From: Pelagihabitans sp965238025
GTDB lineage: Bacteria; Bacteroidota; Bacteroidia; Flavobacteriales; Flavobacteriaceae
Assembly (NCBI GenBank): GCA_965238025.1
Contig: OZ250162.1
Coordinates: forward strand, 930,001-994,000
DNA length: 64,000 nucleotides
Direction of reading: 5' to 3'
The first letter of the stretch is position 1, and each line of letters opens with the position of its first letter. The position numbers were made by a program, and so were the translations under genes. Shown piece by piece: positions 43,502 to 51,613 of this stretch. The notes under the pieces are model-generated. The model saw only the letters and a list, made by a program, of their open reading frames with translations. It ran no database searches and had not been told where the DNA came from.

Positions 43502-45400
43502 ATGAGTGACGCCATTAAGCACGAATGCGGAATTTCAATCATCCGATTGTTGAAACCTTTAGAATACTACAAAGAAAAATATGGCACCGCATTTTATGGG
43601 GTAAACAAAATGTACCTCATGATGGAAAAACAGCACAATCGCGGTCAGGATGGTGCGGGTTTCGCCAGCATTAAATTAGACATGAAACCGGGGGAACGTT
43701 ATATGAGCCGAGTACGTTCTACCGCCCAACAACCTATTCAAGACATTTTTGCCCAAATTAATGACAGAATCAATGGGTCGCTTGAAGAACATCCGGAATA
43801 CCAAAATGACGTCGGTCTTCAAAAAAAGAACATTCCATATATTGGTGAACTTCTTTTAGGTCATGTGCGTTATGGCACATTCGGCAAGAACAGCATAGAA
43901 AGTGTCCACCCTTTTATTCGCCAGAACAATTGGATGCATAGGAACCTTATCGTAGCAGGCAACTTCAACATGACCAATTCTTACGAGCTGTTTGACAACC
44001 TCGTTCAGCTTGGGCAGCACCCAAAGGAAATGACCGATACGGTTACCGTTATGGAAAAAATCGGTCATTTCTTAGACGATGCCGTTGCAAAGCTCTACAA
44101 GAAAATCAAAAAAGAAGGATTCAATAAACAGGAGGCTTCACCTCTAATCGAAGAGCGCTTAAGCATTTCTAAAATATTGAAAAGGGCAGCCAAAAACTTT
44201 GATGGAGGCTATGCAATGGCTGGTCTGCTTGGACATGGAGATGCTTTTGTCTTACGTGACCCTGCAGGCATACGACCAGCTTATTACTACAAAGATGACG
44301 AGGTAGTTGTGGTAGCATCCGAACGTCCGGCTATACAAACCGTATTCAATGTACCCTATGAAAGTGTAAAAGAGTTAGACCCCGGTCACGCACTTATCAT
44401 AAAAAAAAGTGGGAGCTCTGCCATTAAGCAGGTACTTGAACCTACCGAACGCAAGGCCTGTTCTTTTGAACGAATTTATTTTTCCAGGGGAAGCGATAAA
44501 GAAATTTACCAGGAGCGTAAGGAACTGGGTAAGTTGATATTCCCAAAAATATTGACTGCCATAGATCATAACCTCAAAAAAACGGTATTCTCCTATATTC
44601 CAAATACCGCAGAGACTTCTTTTTTTGGTATGGTCAAAGAAGCTCAGAATTATCTTAACAAGAAGAAAGAAGAGCAGATTTTGGCTTTAGGCCCTAAGAT
44701 AACTGGCGATCAATTACATAAAATTCTTGAAGTTCGCCCGCGAATCGAGAAAGTGGCTATAAAGGACGCCAAGCTTCGGACATTCATTACCCAAGACAGT
44801 AGTAGGGATGATTTGGTAGCCCATGTTTATGATATTTCCTATGGATCTGTACAAAAAGGGGATAACCTTGTTATAATAGATGATAGTATTGTTCGCGGTA
44901 CAACCTTAAGGAAAAGTATCCTTCGTATTCTGGATCGTTTATCCCCAAGGAAAATTGTAGTGGTTTCTTCGGCCCCTCAAATTCGGTATCCTGATTGTTA
45001 TGGAATCGATATGGCCAAATTAGAGGATTTCATTGCCTTTAAAGCTGCCTTGGCACTCCATAAAGAAGGCAAGACTATGGCAATCGTAGATCAGATATAT
45101 GAAAAATGCCTGAAACAAGTAAATGCAGAAGACAAGAACGTAGTCAACTACGTAAAGGAGTTTTACGCTCCTTTTACAGCGGATGAAATCTCCAAAAAAA
45201 TTGGGGAGTTATTGACTTCTTCAGGGATTAAAGCAGAAGTACAGATAATCTATCAAACAATTGAAAATCTACACAAGGCTTGCCCCAAGAATTTAGGAGA
45301 CTGGTATTTTACGGGAAACTACCCTACAGCTGGTGGTAATCGCGTTGTAAATAGAGCGTTTATCAATTTTTACGAAGGAAAAAACGAAAGGGCGTATTAA
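43502..45400 (+). CDS. purF: Amidophosphoribosyltransferase, long type
   Basis: A 632-residue glutamine-PRPP amidotransferase. The N-terminal nucleophile is C9 (KHECGI), so the first eight residues would be removed on maturation. The glutaminase half shows GHVRYGTFG and NFNMTNSYEL; the PRPP motif VIIDDSIVRGTTL is at about residues 457-469. It is about 130 residues longer than the E. coli enzyme, with extra segments in both halves; long forms like this are known in Bacteroidota. It starts purine synthesis by making phosphoribosylamine. No CxxC/Fe-S pattern is evident. Confidence 0.88.
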   Translation: MSDAIKHECGISIIRLLKPLEYYKEKYGTAFYGVNKMYLMMEKQHNRGQDGAGFASIKLDMKPGERYMSRVRSTAQQPIQDIFAQINDRINGSLEEHPEYQNDVGLQKKNIPYIGELLLGHVRYGTFGKNSIESVHPFIRQNNWMHRNLIVAGNFNMTNSYELFDNLVQLGQHPKEMTDTVTVMEKIGHFLDDAVAKLYKKIKKEGFNKQEASPLIEERLSISKILKRAAKNFDGGYAMAGLLGHGDAFVLRDPAGIRPAYYYKDDEVVVVASERPAIQTVFNVPYESVKELDPGHALIIKKSGSSAIKQVLEPTERKACSFERIYFSRGSDKEIYQERKELGKLIFPKILTAIDHNLKKTVFSYIPNTAETSFFGMVKEAQNYLNKKKEEQILALGPKITGDQLHKILEVRPRIEKVAIKDAKLRTFITQDSSRDDLVAHVYDISYGSVQKGDNLVIIDDSIVRGTTLRKSILRILDRLSPRKIVVVSSAPQIRYPDCYGIDMAKLEDFIAFKAALALHKEGKTMAIVDQIYEKCLKQVNAEDKNVVNYVKEFYAPFTADEISKKIGELLTSSGIKAEVQIIYQTIENLHKACPKNLGDWYFTGNYPTAGGNRVVNRAFINFYEGKNERAY

Positions 45401-45405
45401 CAATT

Positions 45406-45445
45406 TTATCGATGAAATACACGAAAAACTGCATTTCATCGATAA
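45406..45445. repeat. 13-bp perfect inverted repeat after purF
   Basis: TTATCGATGAAAT (45406-45418) and ATTTCATCGATAA (45433-45445) with a 14-nt loop, starting 6 bp after the purF stop. It lacks a T run, so it is a weak terminator at best; it may protect the purF mRNA 3' end or mark the border of the small-RNA array. Confidence 0.55.
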
Positions 45446-45491
45446 ATTACGTCGTTCATCGGCTTTTTAGTCACTTAGACGAACCACCGCC

Positions 45492-45575
45492 TATTTTAGA
45501 CCCGCCATAGCATAAGTAGGTTAAGTTCATGGTAAGATTTGGGGCAAAAAAGGTGGGGACTTCCCCGCCTTTTTT
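45492..45575 (+). ncRNA. Small-RNA gene, array copy 1
   Basis: The -7-like box TATTTTAG (45492-45499) is followed after 5 nt by the 39-nt core (45505-45543, beginning CCATAGCATAAGTAGGTTAA). The terminator stem is AAAAAGGTGGGG-ACTT-CCCCGCCTTTTT with one T-G wobble, ending in a T run at 45575. Predicted RNA about 71 nt. No open frame is encoded. The core has only a weak CCAT/ATGG internal pairing and would be mostly single-stranded, as expected for a base-pairing RNA. Confidence 0.75.
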
Positions 45576-45709
45576 ATGTTTTTAATATTCCAACGATCAC
45601 ACTAAGTTTATCCTGATCTCCCCGAAAAACCATTTCTCTTTAGCATTTGCACTTCATCCTATTTATAGACAATTCAACAAAGAAATTTCCCCTACTTTAA
45701 AACCCGCCT

Positions 45710-45797
45710 TATGTTTGGAGGACCATAGCATAAGTAGGTTAAGTTCATGGTAAGATTTGGGGAAAAAAGGCGGAGCAATGCTCCGCCTTTTTGTTTT
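45710..45797 (+). ncRNA. Small-RNA gene, array copy 2
   Basis: Perfect -7 box TATGTTTG (45710-45717), 5-nt spacer GAGGA, then the 39-nt core (45723-45761) identical to copy 1. Terminator AAAAAGGCGGAGC-AAT-GCTCCGCCTTTTT is perfectly paired with T runs. The loop and inner stem bases differ from copy 1 while pairing is kept. The spacer to copy 1 (134 bp) is unrelated and non-coding. Confidence 0.8.
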
Positions 45798-45974
45798 GGG
45801 TAATCTTTATATAGTGAAAAAGTTGAACAACCATTTATTCATATAATTAAAGCGTTTAGGTGCCCATTGAATACAATCTTTTGCCCTTCTTGAAAAAAAT
45901 ATTGACTTTACTGGTAGTTCAACTATGGATAAGGACGTTCGTCTAAAACCTTTCACCAATACAAGATTTCAGTC

Positions 45975-46058
45975 TATTTTTGGAGGACCATAGCATAAGT
46001 AGGTTAAGTTCATGGTAAGATTTGGGGAAAAAAGGTGGAGCATTGCTCCGCCTTTTTT
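45975..46058 (+). ncRNA. Small-RNA gene, array copy 3
   Basis: Perfect -7 box TATTTTTG (45975-45982), 5-nt spacer GAGGA, then the identical 39-nt core (45988-46026). Terminator AAAAAAGGTGGAGC-ATT-GCTCCGCCTTTTTT with one T-G wobble. The spacer to copy 2 is about 177 bp and shows no conserved motif; no TTG -33 box at normal spacing. Confidence 0.8.
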
Positions 46059-46169
46059 ATTGTCTGAACCCTAGCAAATCGCAAGCGGAGCCCATTTTTA
46101 AGTTGTCGTTTCCTACAATTGTGCCTTTAAAATTTCTTAAAATTTCTTTTTTATATGCTGCAATACCAG

Positions 46170-46253
46170 TAATTTAGCATTGCCATAGCATAAGTAGGTT
46201 AAGTTTATGGTAAGATTTGGGACGAAAAGGGTGGAGACTTCTCCGCCCTTTTC
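46170..46253 (+). ncRNA. Small-RNA gene, array copy 4
   Basis: -7-like box TAATTTAG (46170-46177), 5-nt spacer, then the 39-nt core (46183-46221) with a single C-to-T change at core position 24. Terminator GAAAAGGGTGGAG-ACTT-CTCCGCCCTTTTC: the stem has changed on both sides relative to the other copies and still pairs, good covariation evidence for a structured RNA end. Confidence 0.75.
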
Positions 46254-46310
46254 TATTCACCACATTTTGGCGTTTTCTTGTTCAAAACTTTGTACACCGT
46301 ACTATAAATG

Positions 46311-46345
46311 AAAAGACCGCCCCGATAAATCGGGACGGCCTTTTT
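46311..46345 (-). terminator. Terminator of sodA
   Basis: On the minus strand GGCCGTCCCGA-TTTA-TCGGGGCGGTC pairs over 11 positions with two G-T wobbles (mismatches on the other strand), followed by TTTT. It lies 21 bp after the sodA stop. Confidence 0.75.
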
Positions 46346-46365
46346 ACTTTCTTGTTGAAGTTCAA

Positions 46366-46974
46366 TTATTTGTTTGCCTCATATAGCTCAGAAACCCTAT
46401 CCCAGTTAATTATGTTGAAAAAGGCGCTAACATAATCGGGCCGTCGGTTTTGGTAATTAAGGTAGTAGGCGTGCTCCCAAACATCCAATCCTAAAATAGG
46501 AAATCCTCCACAACTCACTCCTGGCATTAGGGGATTATCTTGATTAGGGGAGGAACAGACCTCAACTTTTCCTCCTTTATGCACACATAACCATGCCCAA
46601 CCTGATCCAAAACGGGTACCAGCTGCAGCGCTAAATTTTTCTTTAAATGCATCAAAAGAGCCATAAGCACTTTCAATAGCATTTGCCAGTGCGCCAGAAG
46701 GCATACCACCACCATTGGGTGACATAACACTCCAGAACAAGGAATGGTTGTAAAAACCGCCACCATTATTGCGTACAGCGCCATTATTCATATCAAGGTT
46801 GGTCAAAATATCTTCAATAGATTTTCCCTCCAAATCGGTCCCCGCAATGGCTCCATTCAATTTTGTGGTATATCCATTATGATGTTTGCCGTGATGAATT
46901 TCCATAGTACGGGCGTCAATATGTGGTTCTAACGCATCGGTTGCGTAGGGTAGATTAGGTAGTTCAAAAGCCAT
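46366..46974 (-). CDS. sodA: Superoxide dismutase, Mn type
   Basis: A 202-residue Fe/Mn superoxide dismutase from ATG 46974 (an upstream in-frame start at 47004 adds ten residues not typical of the family). Metal ligands H27, H77, D164 and H168 are present. Gln at position 145 (SSPNQDNPLM) together with Gly in GGGFYNHSLFW is the manganese-type arrangement. It detoxifies superoxide in the cytoplasm. A perfect -7 box is 38 bp upstream. It converges with the small-RNA array. Confidence 0.95.
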   Translation of the reverse strand: MAFELPNLPYATDALEPHIDARTMEIHHGKHHNGYTTKLNGAIAGTDLEGKSIEDILTNLDMNNGAVRNNGGGFYNHSLFWSVMSPNGGGMPSGALANAIESAYGSFDAFKEKFSAAAGTRFGSGWAWLCVHKGGKVEVCSSPNQDNPLMPGVSCGGFPILGLDVWEHAYYLNYQNRRPDYVSAFFNIINWDRVSELYEANK

Positions 46975-47011
46975 AATTATTATATTTTTAGGTGAATTAT
47001 TCAATGTTGCC

Positions 47012-47019
47012 CAAAATTA
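47012..47019 (-). promoter_or_regulatory. -7 promoter box TAATTTTG for sodA
   Basis: On the minus strand TAATTTTG matches TAnnTTTG, 37 bp upstream of the sodA ATG. Confidence 0.45.
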
Positions 47020-47201
47020 CGTTTTTTAACATTCATATTCCACTAATAATATGTTAAGGCCCCTTTAACGGTTTTGACTGTAGGTCATCCGCTTACATAT
47101 ATCTTCTTTTGCTTAATTTGCAGCTCAGGAAAGTTCCTGTTATCCAGTACATAAAACTGAAATTTTATTAGGTTAAAACTGCTATTTTATAGCTAAAAGA
47201 A

Positions 47202-50200
47202 GTGCAAGACAGCCCCTTTAAAATATACAATGCCTCCGCTGGATCGGGTAAAACCTACACCCTTACCAAGGAGTATCTCAAAATTATACTTTCCACTGGA
47301 GGGGGTTACAGGCAAATACTTGCACTTACTTTCACTAATAAGGCCGTAGATGAGATGAAACATCGAATTCTAGAGAGCCTTTTCGATTTTGCAAATACGT
47401 TCGAACTAAATAATGCATCCCCTCTGTTTTTGGAGGTTCAAAAAGAATTAAAGTTGGAGCTTCGGTCTTTGCAGAAAAGAGCGGCGTATACACTCAAAGA
47501 TATTCTGCACAATTATGCGTTTTTCGATGTTTCAACACTTGACAAGTTTACGCATCGGCTTATTAGAACTTTCGCTAAAGATCTGAAAATCCCAAAGAAT
47601 TTTGAAGTGGTCCTGGATAGGGAGCTTTTATTGAACGAAGCGGTTTCCCGCTTACTACTAAAAGCAGGTAAGAATCCCCTCCTGACTAAAATATTATTGG
47701 ATTTTGCCTTTGAAAAAATCGAGGATGACAAGAGTTGGGATATTGGTATTGATCTTATCGAAATAGGTAAATTACTTTTTGAGGAAAACCACAAAAAGCA
47801 TATTGGTAAATTTGCTAACAAGTCCATCAAGGATTTTCTAGAGCTTAAAAAGCTGGTCAATAGTAAAATAAGGACGCTGGAAGAAAATTCTGTTTCCAAA
47901 GCGCAGGCCATATTACAGTTTATTGTGGAATCTGGGCTTGAGTTTACAGATTTTCCAAGGGAAACATTACCAAACCATTTCAAGAAAATTTTGGCCAAGG
48001 AATTTCACCCTTCAAAACTCTATGCCAATAAACTAGAAGAAAATATTCCTGCCGGGAAAATATTAAAGGCAGGCATGGCTTTTCCATCCACGGAAATCCA
48101 AAATCGTATTATTGGCGAGTTTCAGGAGCTGAAAGAGAATGTTTATGCTATGGCTTTCCTTAAAAATGCCTATCGGAGCATTGTCCCGCTCACAGTCTTA
48201 AATTCCATTCAACAAGAATTAAAATCAATACAGGAGGAGCGCGACCAATTATCAATTTCAGAATTCAATACCATCATTTCAAAAGAGATAAAGGACCAAC
48301 CTGCTCCATTTATTTATGAGCGTTTGGGTGAAAAATACCGTCATTATTTTATTGACGAGTTTCAAGATACCTCGGTAATGCAATGGAATAATCTACAGCC
48401 CTTGATCGACAACGCTTTGGCTGGGCAGGATGAAAATGAAAAAACCGGTTCCCTTTTTCTCGTTGGTGACACCAAGCAAGCTATTTATCGTTGGCGCGGC
48501 GGTAGGGCAGAACAATTTCTGAAGTTGACCAACGAAAAGGAAAATCCTTTTGTGGTACGGCCAATTGTAAAAGCTTTGGAAACCAATTATCGAAGTAGGG
48601 CCGAAATTATAAAATTCAATAATACATTTTTTCAAAGTATCAGTGAATTTCTAAATAAGCCCACTTACAAGCAATTGTTCACCGAGGGCAACAAACAATT
48701 ACAAAACGCCAAGGAAGGCGGGTATGTAGAGCTGCGTTTTTTAAATGAGGACAAGGAAGATGACAAAGATGACCTGTATGGCAAAGCGGTTTTGGAAACC
48801 ATTCAAAAGGTAAATCCAAAAGGAAATGCCTATAATGGTATCTGTATTTTGGTGCGTAGTAATAAGCACGGTGTAGCACTGGCAGATTTTCTAACTAGGC
48901 ATGAAATTCCGGTAATCTCTACGGAAAGCTTGTTAATCAGTAGTAGTGAAAAAGTTCGGTTTTTAATCAACCTATTACGATATTTAAATCAGCCGGACGA
49001 CCTTTCCTTTCGTTATAACATTCTCTCCTATTTATCAAAAAGAAAGGAGAAACGGCATGAATTCATTATTGAAAACCTATACCAGTTAAACTCCCTTTTG
49101 AAAAATGACTACGGTCTTAACACAGCCCTATTACCCCAAAAATCTGTTTATGATGGTCTTGAGCTTGCTATTAAGCAATTCAACCTTGCTCCTGATTCAG
49201 ACGTATATTTAATCTCCTTAATGAATGTAGTATTAGATGTAGAGAATACAGATGGCGCTAGCACACCTGTGTTTTTGGATTATTGGGATAAGAAGAAAAG
49301 TTCATTATCACTCAGCGCACCTATAGCATCAAATGCTGTGCGAATCATGACGATACACAAATCTAAGGGCCTAGAGTTTCCAATCGTCATTTTTCCTTAT
49401 GCTAATGAGGATATCTATAAAAGGTATCGAAAAAGCATGTGGCTACCGGTTGATCCAGAAGCGTATAATGACTTTGATCAGCTGTTGATTTCAGAAAAGA
49501 AAGAGGTAATCAAATACAACGAGACGGCAGCTGAGTTGTATATAGAAGAAGAACGGAAAATGGAATTGGATGCCTTCAATCTACTATACGTTGTCCTTAC
49601 CCGCGCCGCGCAATCGCTTTTTATAATTTCCAAAAAAGAGCTGTCCGCCAAGGGCGAAAGTAACACCTCGCATTATTCGGGGCTCTTTATTCATTATTTA
49701 AAAACGCGAGGCCTTTGGAATAATGAGCAAGACATCTATAGTTTTGGAAAGCTGAACGTATCCGAAGGGCAATGGCTGACAGCCCAAGAACCTGTTCCCT
49801 ATGAATACACTTATAAAAACAGACCCAGTTTTAGCATCTTGGCAAGCGGTGGAAATCTTTGGGAGACCGAAAGAGAATCGGCCATATTACATGGAAATCT
49901 CATTCATCATATTATGAGCCATATTGAAACCAAGGACGATGTTGCTGAAACCTTGGCCCTTTTTGCCAGTAAAGGTGATATTTCACCAACGGAATTTGGT
50001 CAAGTAAAAAGCACGGTAAGCCAAATTGTAGAACATCCACAACTAGCACCTTATTATAGGACTGGTATAATGATAAAGAACGAAAAGGATATTATCACGC
50101 AAAAAGGGAAGCTTTTACGTCCCGACAGGTTGGTTTTCTATAACAGGGAGGTCGTTGTCATAGATTATAAGACCGGGAAAAAAGACCCCACTTACCATCA

Positions 50201-50303
50201 ACAACTTTACGAATATGCAGATGCTCTCGAGGAGATGGGTTATCTTGTAACCCAAAAAATTATCGTCTACAGTAACAGTATTGTTTCACCAGAATTCATT
50301 TAA
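47202..50303 (+). CDS. AddA-like UvrD helicase-nuclease
   Basis: A 1033-residue superfamily 1 helicase with GTG start. Walker A is NASAGSGKTYTL (residues 10-21), motif II is IDEFQDTS (near 384), later motifs include GDTKQAIYRWRGG, TNYRSRAEI and IMTIHKSKGLEFPIVIFPYAN. The C-terminal RecB-like nuclease is seen as HGNLIHHIM, LLRPDRLVFYN and VVIDYKTGKK (near 985). It processes DNA double-strand ends for recombination with the AddB-like protein encoded at 53025-55772. kbl follows after 3 bp. Confidence 0.92.
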   Translation: MQDSPFKIYNASAGSGKTYTLTKEYLKIILSTGGGYRQILALTFTNKAVDEMKHRILESLFDFANTFELNNASPLFLEVQKELKLELRSLQKRAAYTLKDILHNYAFFDVSTLDKFTHRLIRTFAKDLKIPKNFEVVLDRELLLNEAVSRLLLKAGKNPLLTKILLDFAFEKIEDDKSWDIGIDLIEIGKLLFEENHKKHIGKFANKSIKDFLELKKLVNSKIRTLEENSVSKAQAILQFIVESGLEFTDFPRETLPNHFKKILAKEFHPSKLYANKLEENIPAGKILKAGMAFPSTEIQNRIIGEFQELKENVYAMAFLKNAYRSIVPLTVLNSIQQELKSIQEERDQLSISEFNTIISKEIKDQPAPFIYERLGEKYRHYFIDEFQDTSVMQWNNLQPLIDNALAGQDENEKTGSLFLVGDTKQAIYRWRGGRAEQFLKLTNEKENPFVVRPIVKALETNYRSRAEIIKFNNTFFQSISEFLNKPTYKQLFTEGNKQLQNAKEGGYVELRFLNEDKEDDKDDLYGKAVLETIQKVNPKGNAYNGICILVRSNKHGVALADFLTRHEIPVISTESLLISSSEKVRFLINLLRYLNQPDDLSFRYNILSYLSKRKEKRHEFIIENLYQLNSLLKNDYGLNTALLPQKSVYDGLELAIKQFNLAPDSDVYLISLMNVVLDVENTDGASTPVFLDYWDKKKSSLSLSAPIASNAVRIMTIHKSKGLEFPIVIFPYANEDIYKRYRKSMWLPVDPEAYNDFDQLLISEKKEVIKYNETAAELYIEEERKMELDAFNLLYVVLTRAAQSLFIISKKELSAKGESNTSHYSGLFIHYLKTRGLWNNEQDIYSFGKLNVSEGQWLTAQEPVPYEYTYKNRPSFSILASGGNLWETERESAILHGNLIHHIMSHIETKDDVAETLALFASKGDISPTEFGQVKSTVSQIVEHPQLAPYYRTGIMIKNEKDIITQKGKLLRPDRLVFYNREVVVIDYKTGKKDPTYHQQLYEYADALEEMGYLVTQKIIVYSNSIVSPEFI

Positions 50304-50306
50304 TAT

Positions 50307-51500
50307 ATGTACGGAAAAATTCAAGATCACCTAAAAACGGAACTTGCCCAAATAAAGGAAGATGGGCTTTATAAAAGTGAGCGCATTATAGTATCAGAGC
50401 AAAATGCGGTAATAAAACTTAACACAGGCGAAGAGGTCATTAATTTTTGTGCGAATAATTATTTGGGGCTTTCTTCCCATCCAGAAGTTGTTCAAGCTGC
50501 AAAAGATACCTTGGATTCCCACGGTTTCGGAATGTCTTCCGTTCGTTTTATTTGCGGCACCCAAGATATTCATAAAACATTGGAGCAAAGAATTGCAGAT
50601 TTCTATGGTACTGAGGATACCATATTATATGCTGCTGCTTTTGACGCCAATGGTGGGGTTTTTGAACCTTTATTGAGCGCCGAGGACGCCATTATCTCAG
50701 ATTCGCTCAACCACGCCTCTATTATTGATGGTGTTCGTTTGTGCAAGGCCAAACGGTATCGATATGCAAATAGCGATATGGCAGATTTGGAGAAACAGCT
50801 TCAACAAGCAAATGCCGATGGCTCAAGATTTAAGATTATCGTCACGGACGGTGTCTTTTCTATGGATGGCCTTTTGGCTCCCCTAGATGCTATTTGCGAT
50901 CTGGCAGATCAGTATGATGCCCTAGTCATGGTTGATGAATGCCACGCTGCAGGTTTTATCGGAAAAACGGGAAGAGGTACATTAGAAGAGAAGAACGCAA
51001 TGGGTCGTATAGATATTATTACAGGGACTCTGGGGAAGGCTCTTGGTGGGGCAATGGGTGGTTATACCACCGGCAAAAAAGAAATTATCGAAATTCTTAG
51101 ACAACGATCAAGGCCTTATCTTTTCTCAAATTCCTTAGCTCCGGCCATCGTTGGTGCATCAATTAAGGTTTTTGAAATGCTGGAAAAAGACACCTCGCTT
51201 CGCGACAAACTCCAACAAAATACCGAATACTTCAAAAAAGGAATCAAGAACGCGGGCTTTGAGATTATTGATGGGGACTCCGCAATCGTACCAGTAATGT
51301 TATATGATGCCAAACTTTCACAACAAATGGCAAACATGCTTTTAGAACGCGGTATTTATGTTATCGGTTTCTTCTATCCTGTAGTTCCAAAAGGAAAAGC
51401 AAGAATTCGTGTACAACTTTCTGCTGCCCATACACAACAACATATAGAAAAAGCCGTTAATGCCTTTCAAGAGGTCGGAGAGGCCTTAAATGTCGTTTAA
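50307..51500 (+). CDS. kbl: 2-amino-3-ketobutyrate CoA ligase (glycine C-acetyltransferase)
   Basis: A 397-residue PLP enzyme of threonine breakdown that forms glycine and acetyl-CoA from 2-amino-3-ketobutyrate. The Schiff-base lysine is K244 in TGTLGKALGG; H136, D210 and H213 (MVDECHAAGF) hold the cofactor. FCANNYLGLSSHPEV is the family start. It is 3 bp after the helicase gene and likely co-transcribed with it. No tdh is in the window. Confidence 0.95.
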   Translation: MYGKIQDHLKTELAQIKEDGLYKSERIIVSEQNAVIKLNTGEEVINFCANNYLGLSSHPEVVQAAKDTLDSHGFGMSSVRFICGTQDIHKTLEQRIADFYGTEDTILYAAAFDANGGVFEPLLSAEDAIISDSLNHASIIDGVRLCKAKRYRYANSDMADLEKQLQQANADGSRFKIIVTDGVFSMDGLLAPLDAICDLADQYDALVMVDECHAAGFIGKTGRGTLEEKNAMGRIDIITGTLGKALGGAMGGYTTGKKEIIEILRQRSRPYLFSNSLAPAIVGASIKVFEMLEKDTSLRDKLQQNTEYFKKGIKNAGFEIIDGDSAIVPVMLYDAKLSQQMANMLLERGIYVIGFFYPVVPKGKARIRVQLSAAHTQQHIEKAVNAFQEVGEALNVV

Positions 51501-51548
51501 ATGTAGGTTTTTATCCATAAAACGCTCTAAAAAAAATAATAGATTGAT

Positions 51549-51579
51549 TTTGTTAATAATAATTAACAACTTACATTTG
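51549..51579 (+). promoter_or_regulatory. Promoter of the OmpA/TSP3 gene
   Basis: A -33 TTTG (51549-51552) and a perfect -7 box TACATTTG (51572-51579) with a 19-bp spacer: the best full Bacteroidota promoter in the window, 34 bp before the ATG of an abundant outer-membrane protein. Confidence 0.8.
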
Positions 51580-51613
51580 CGGCTAATAAACACTTAAACT
51601 TAAAAATTTAAAC

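Noticed and set aside
45505..46253. CRISPR array made of the four repeated units
   Set aside because: Repeats are about 71 nt with terminator hairpins, intervals are uneven (218, 265, 195 bp) and no cas gene is nearby.
45505..46253. Remnant of a transposon or MITE family at the repeats
   Set aside because: Each copy begins with a promoter box at constant spacing and ends in a paired terminator; no inverted ends or target duplications are visible.
46217..46435. 72-residue plus-strand frame starting inside array copy 4
   Set aside because: It runs through a terminator stem and into the antisense of sodA; the composition is not protein-like.
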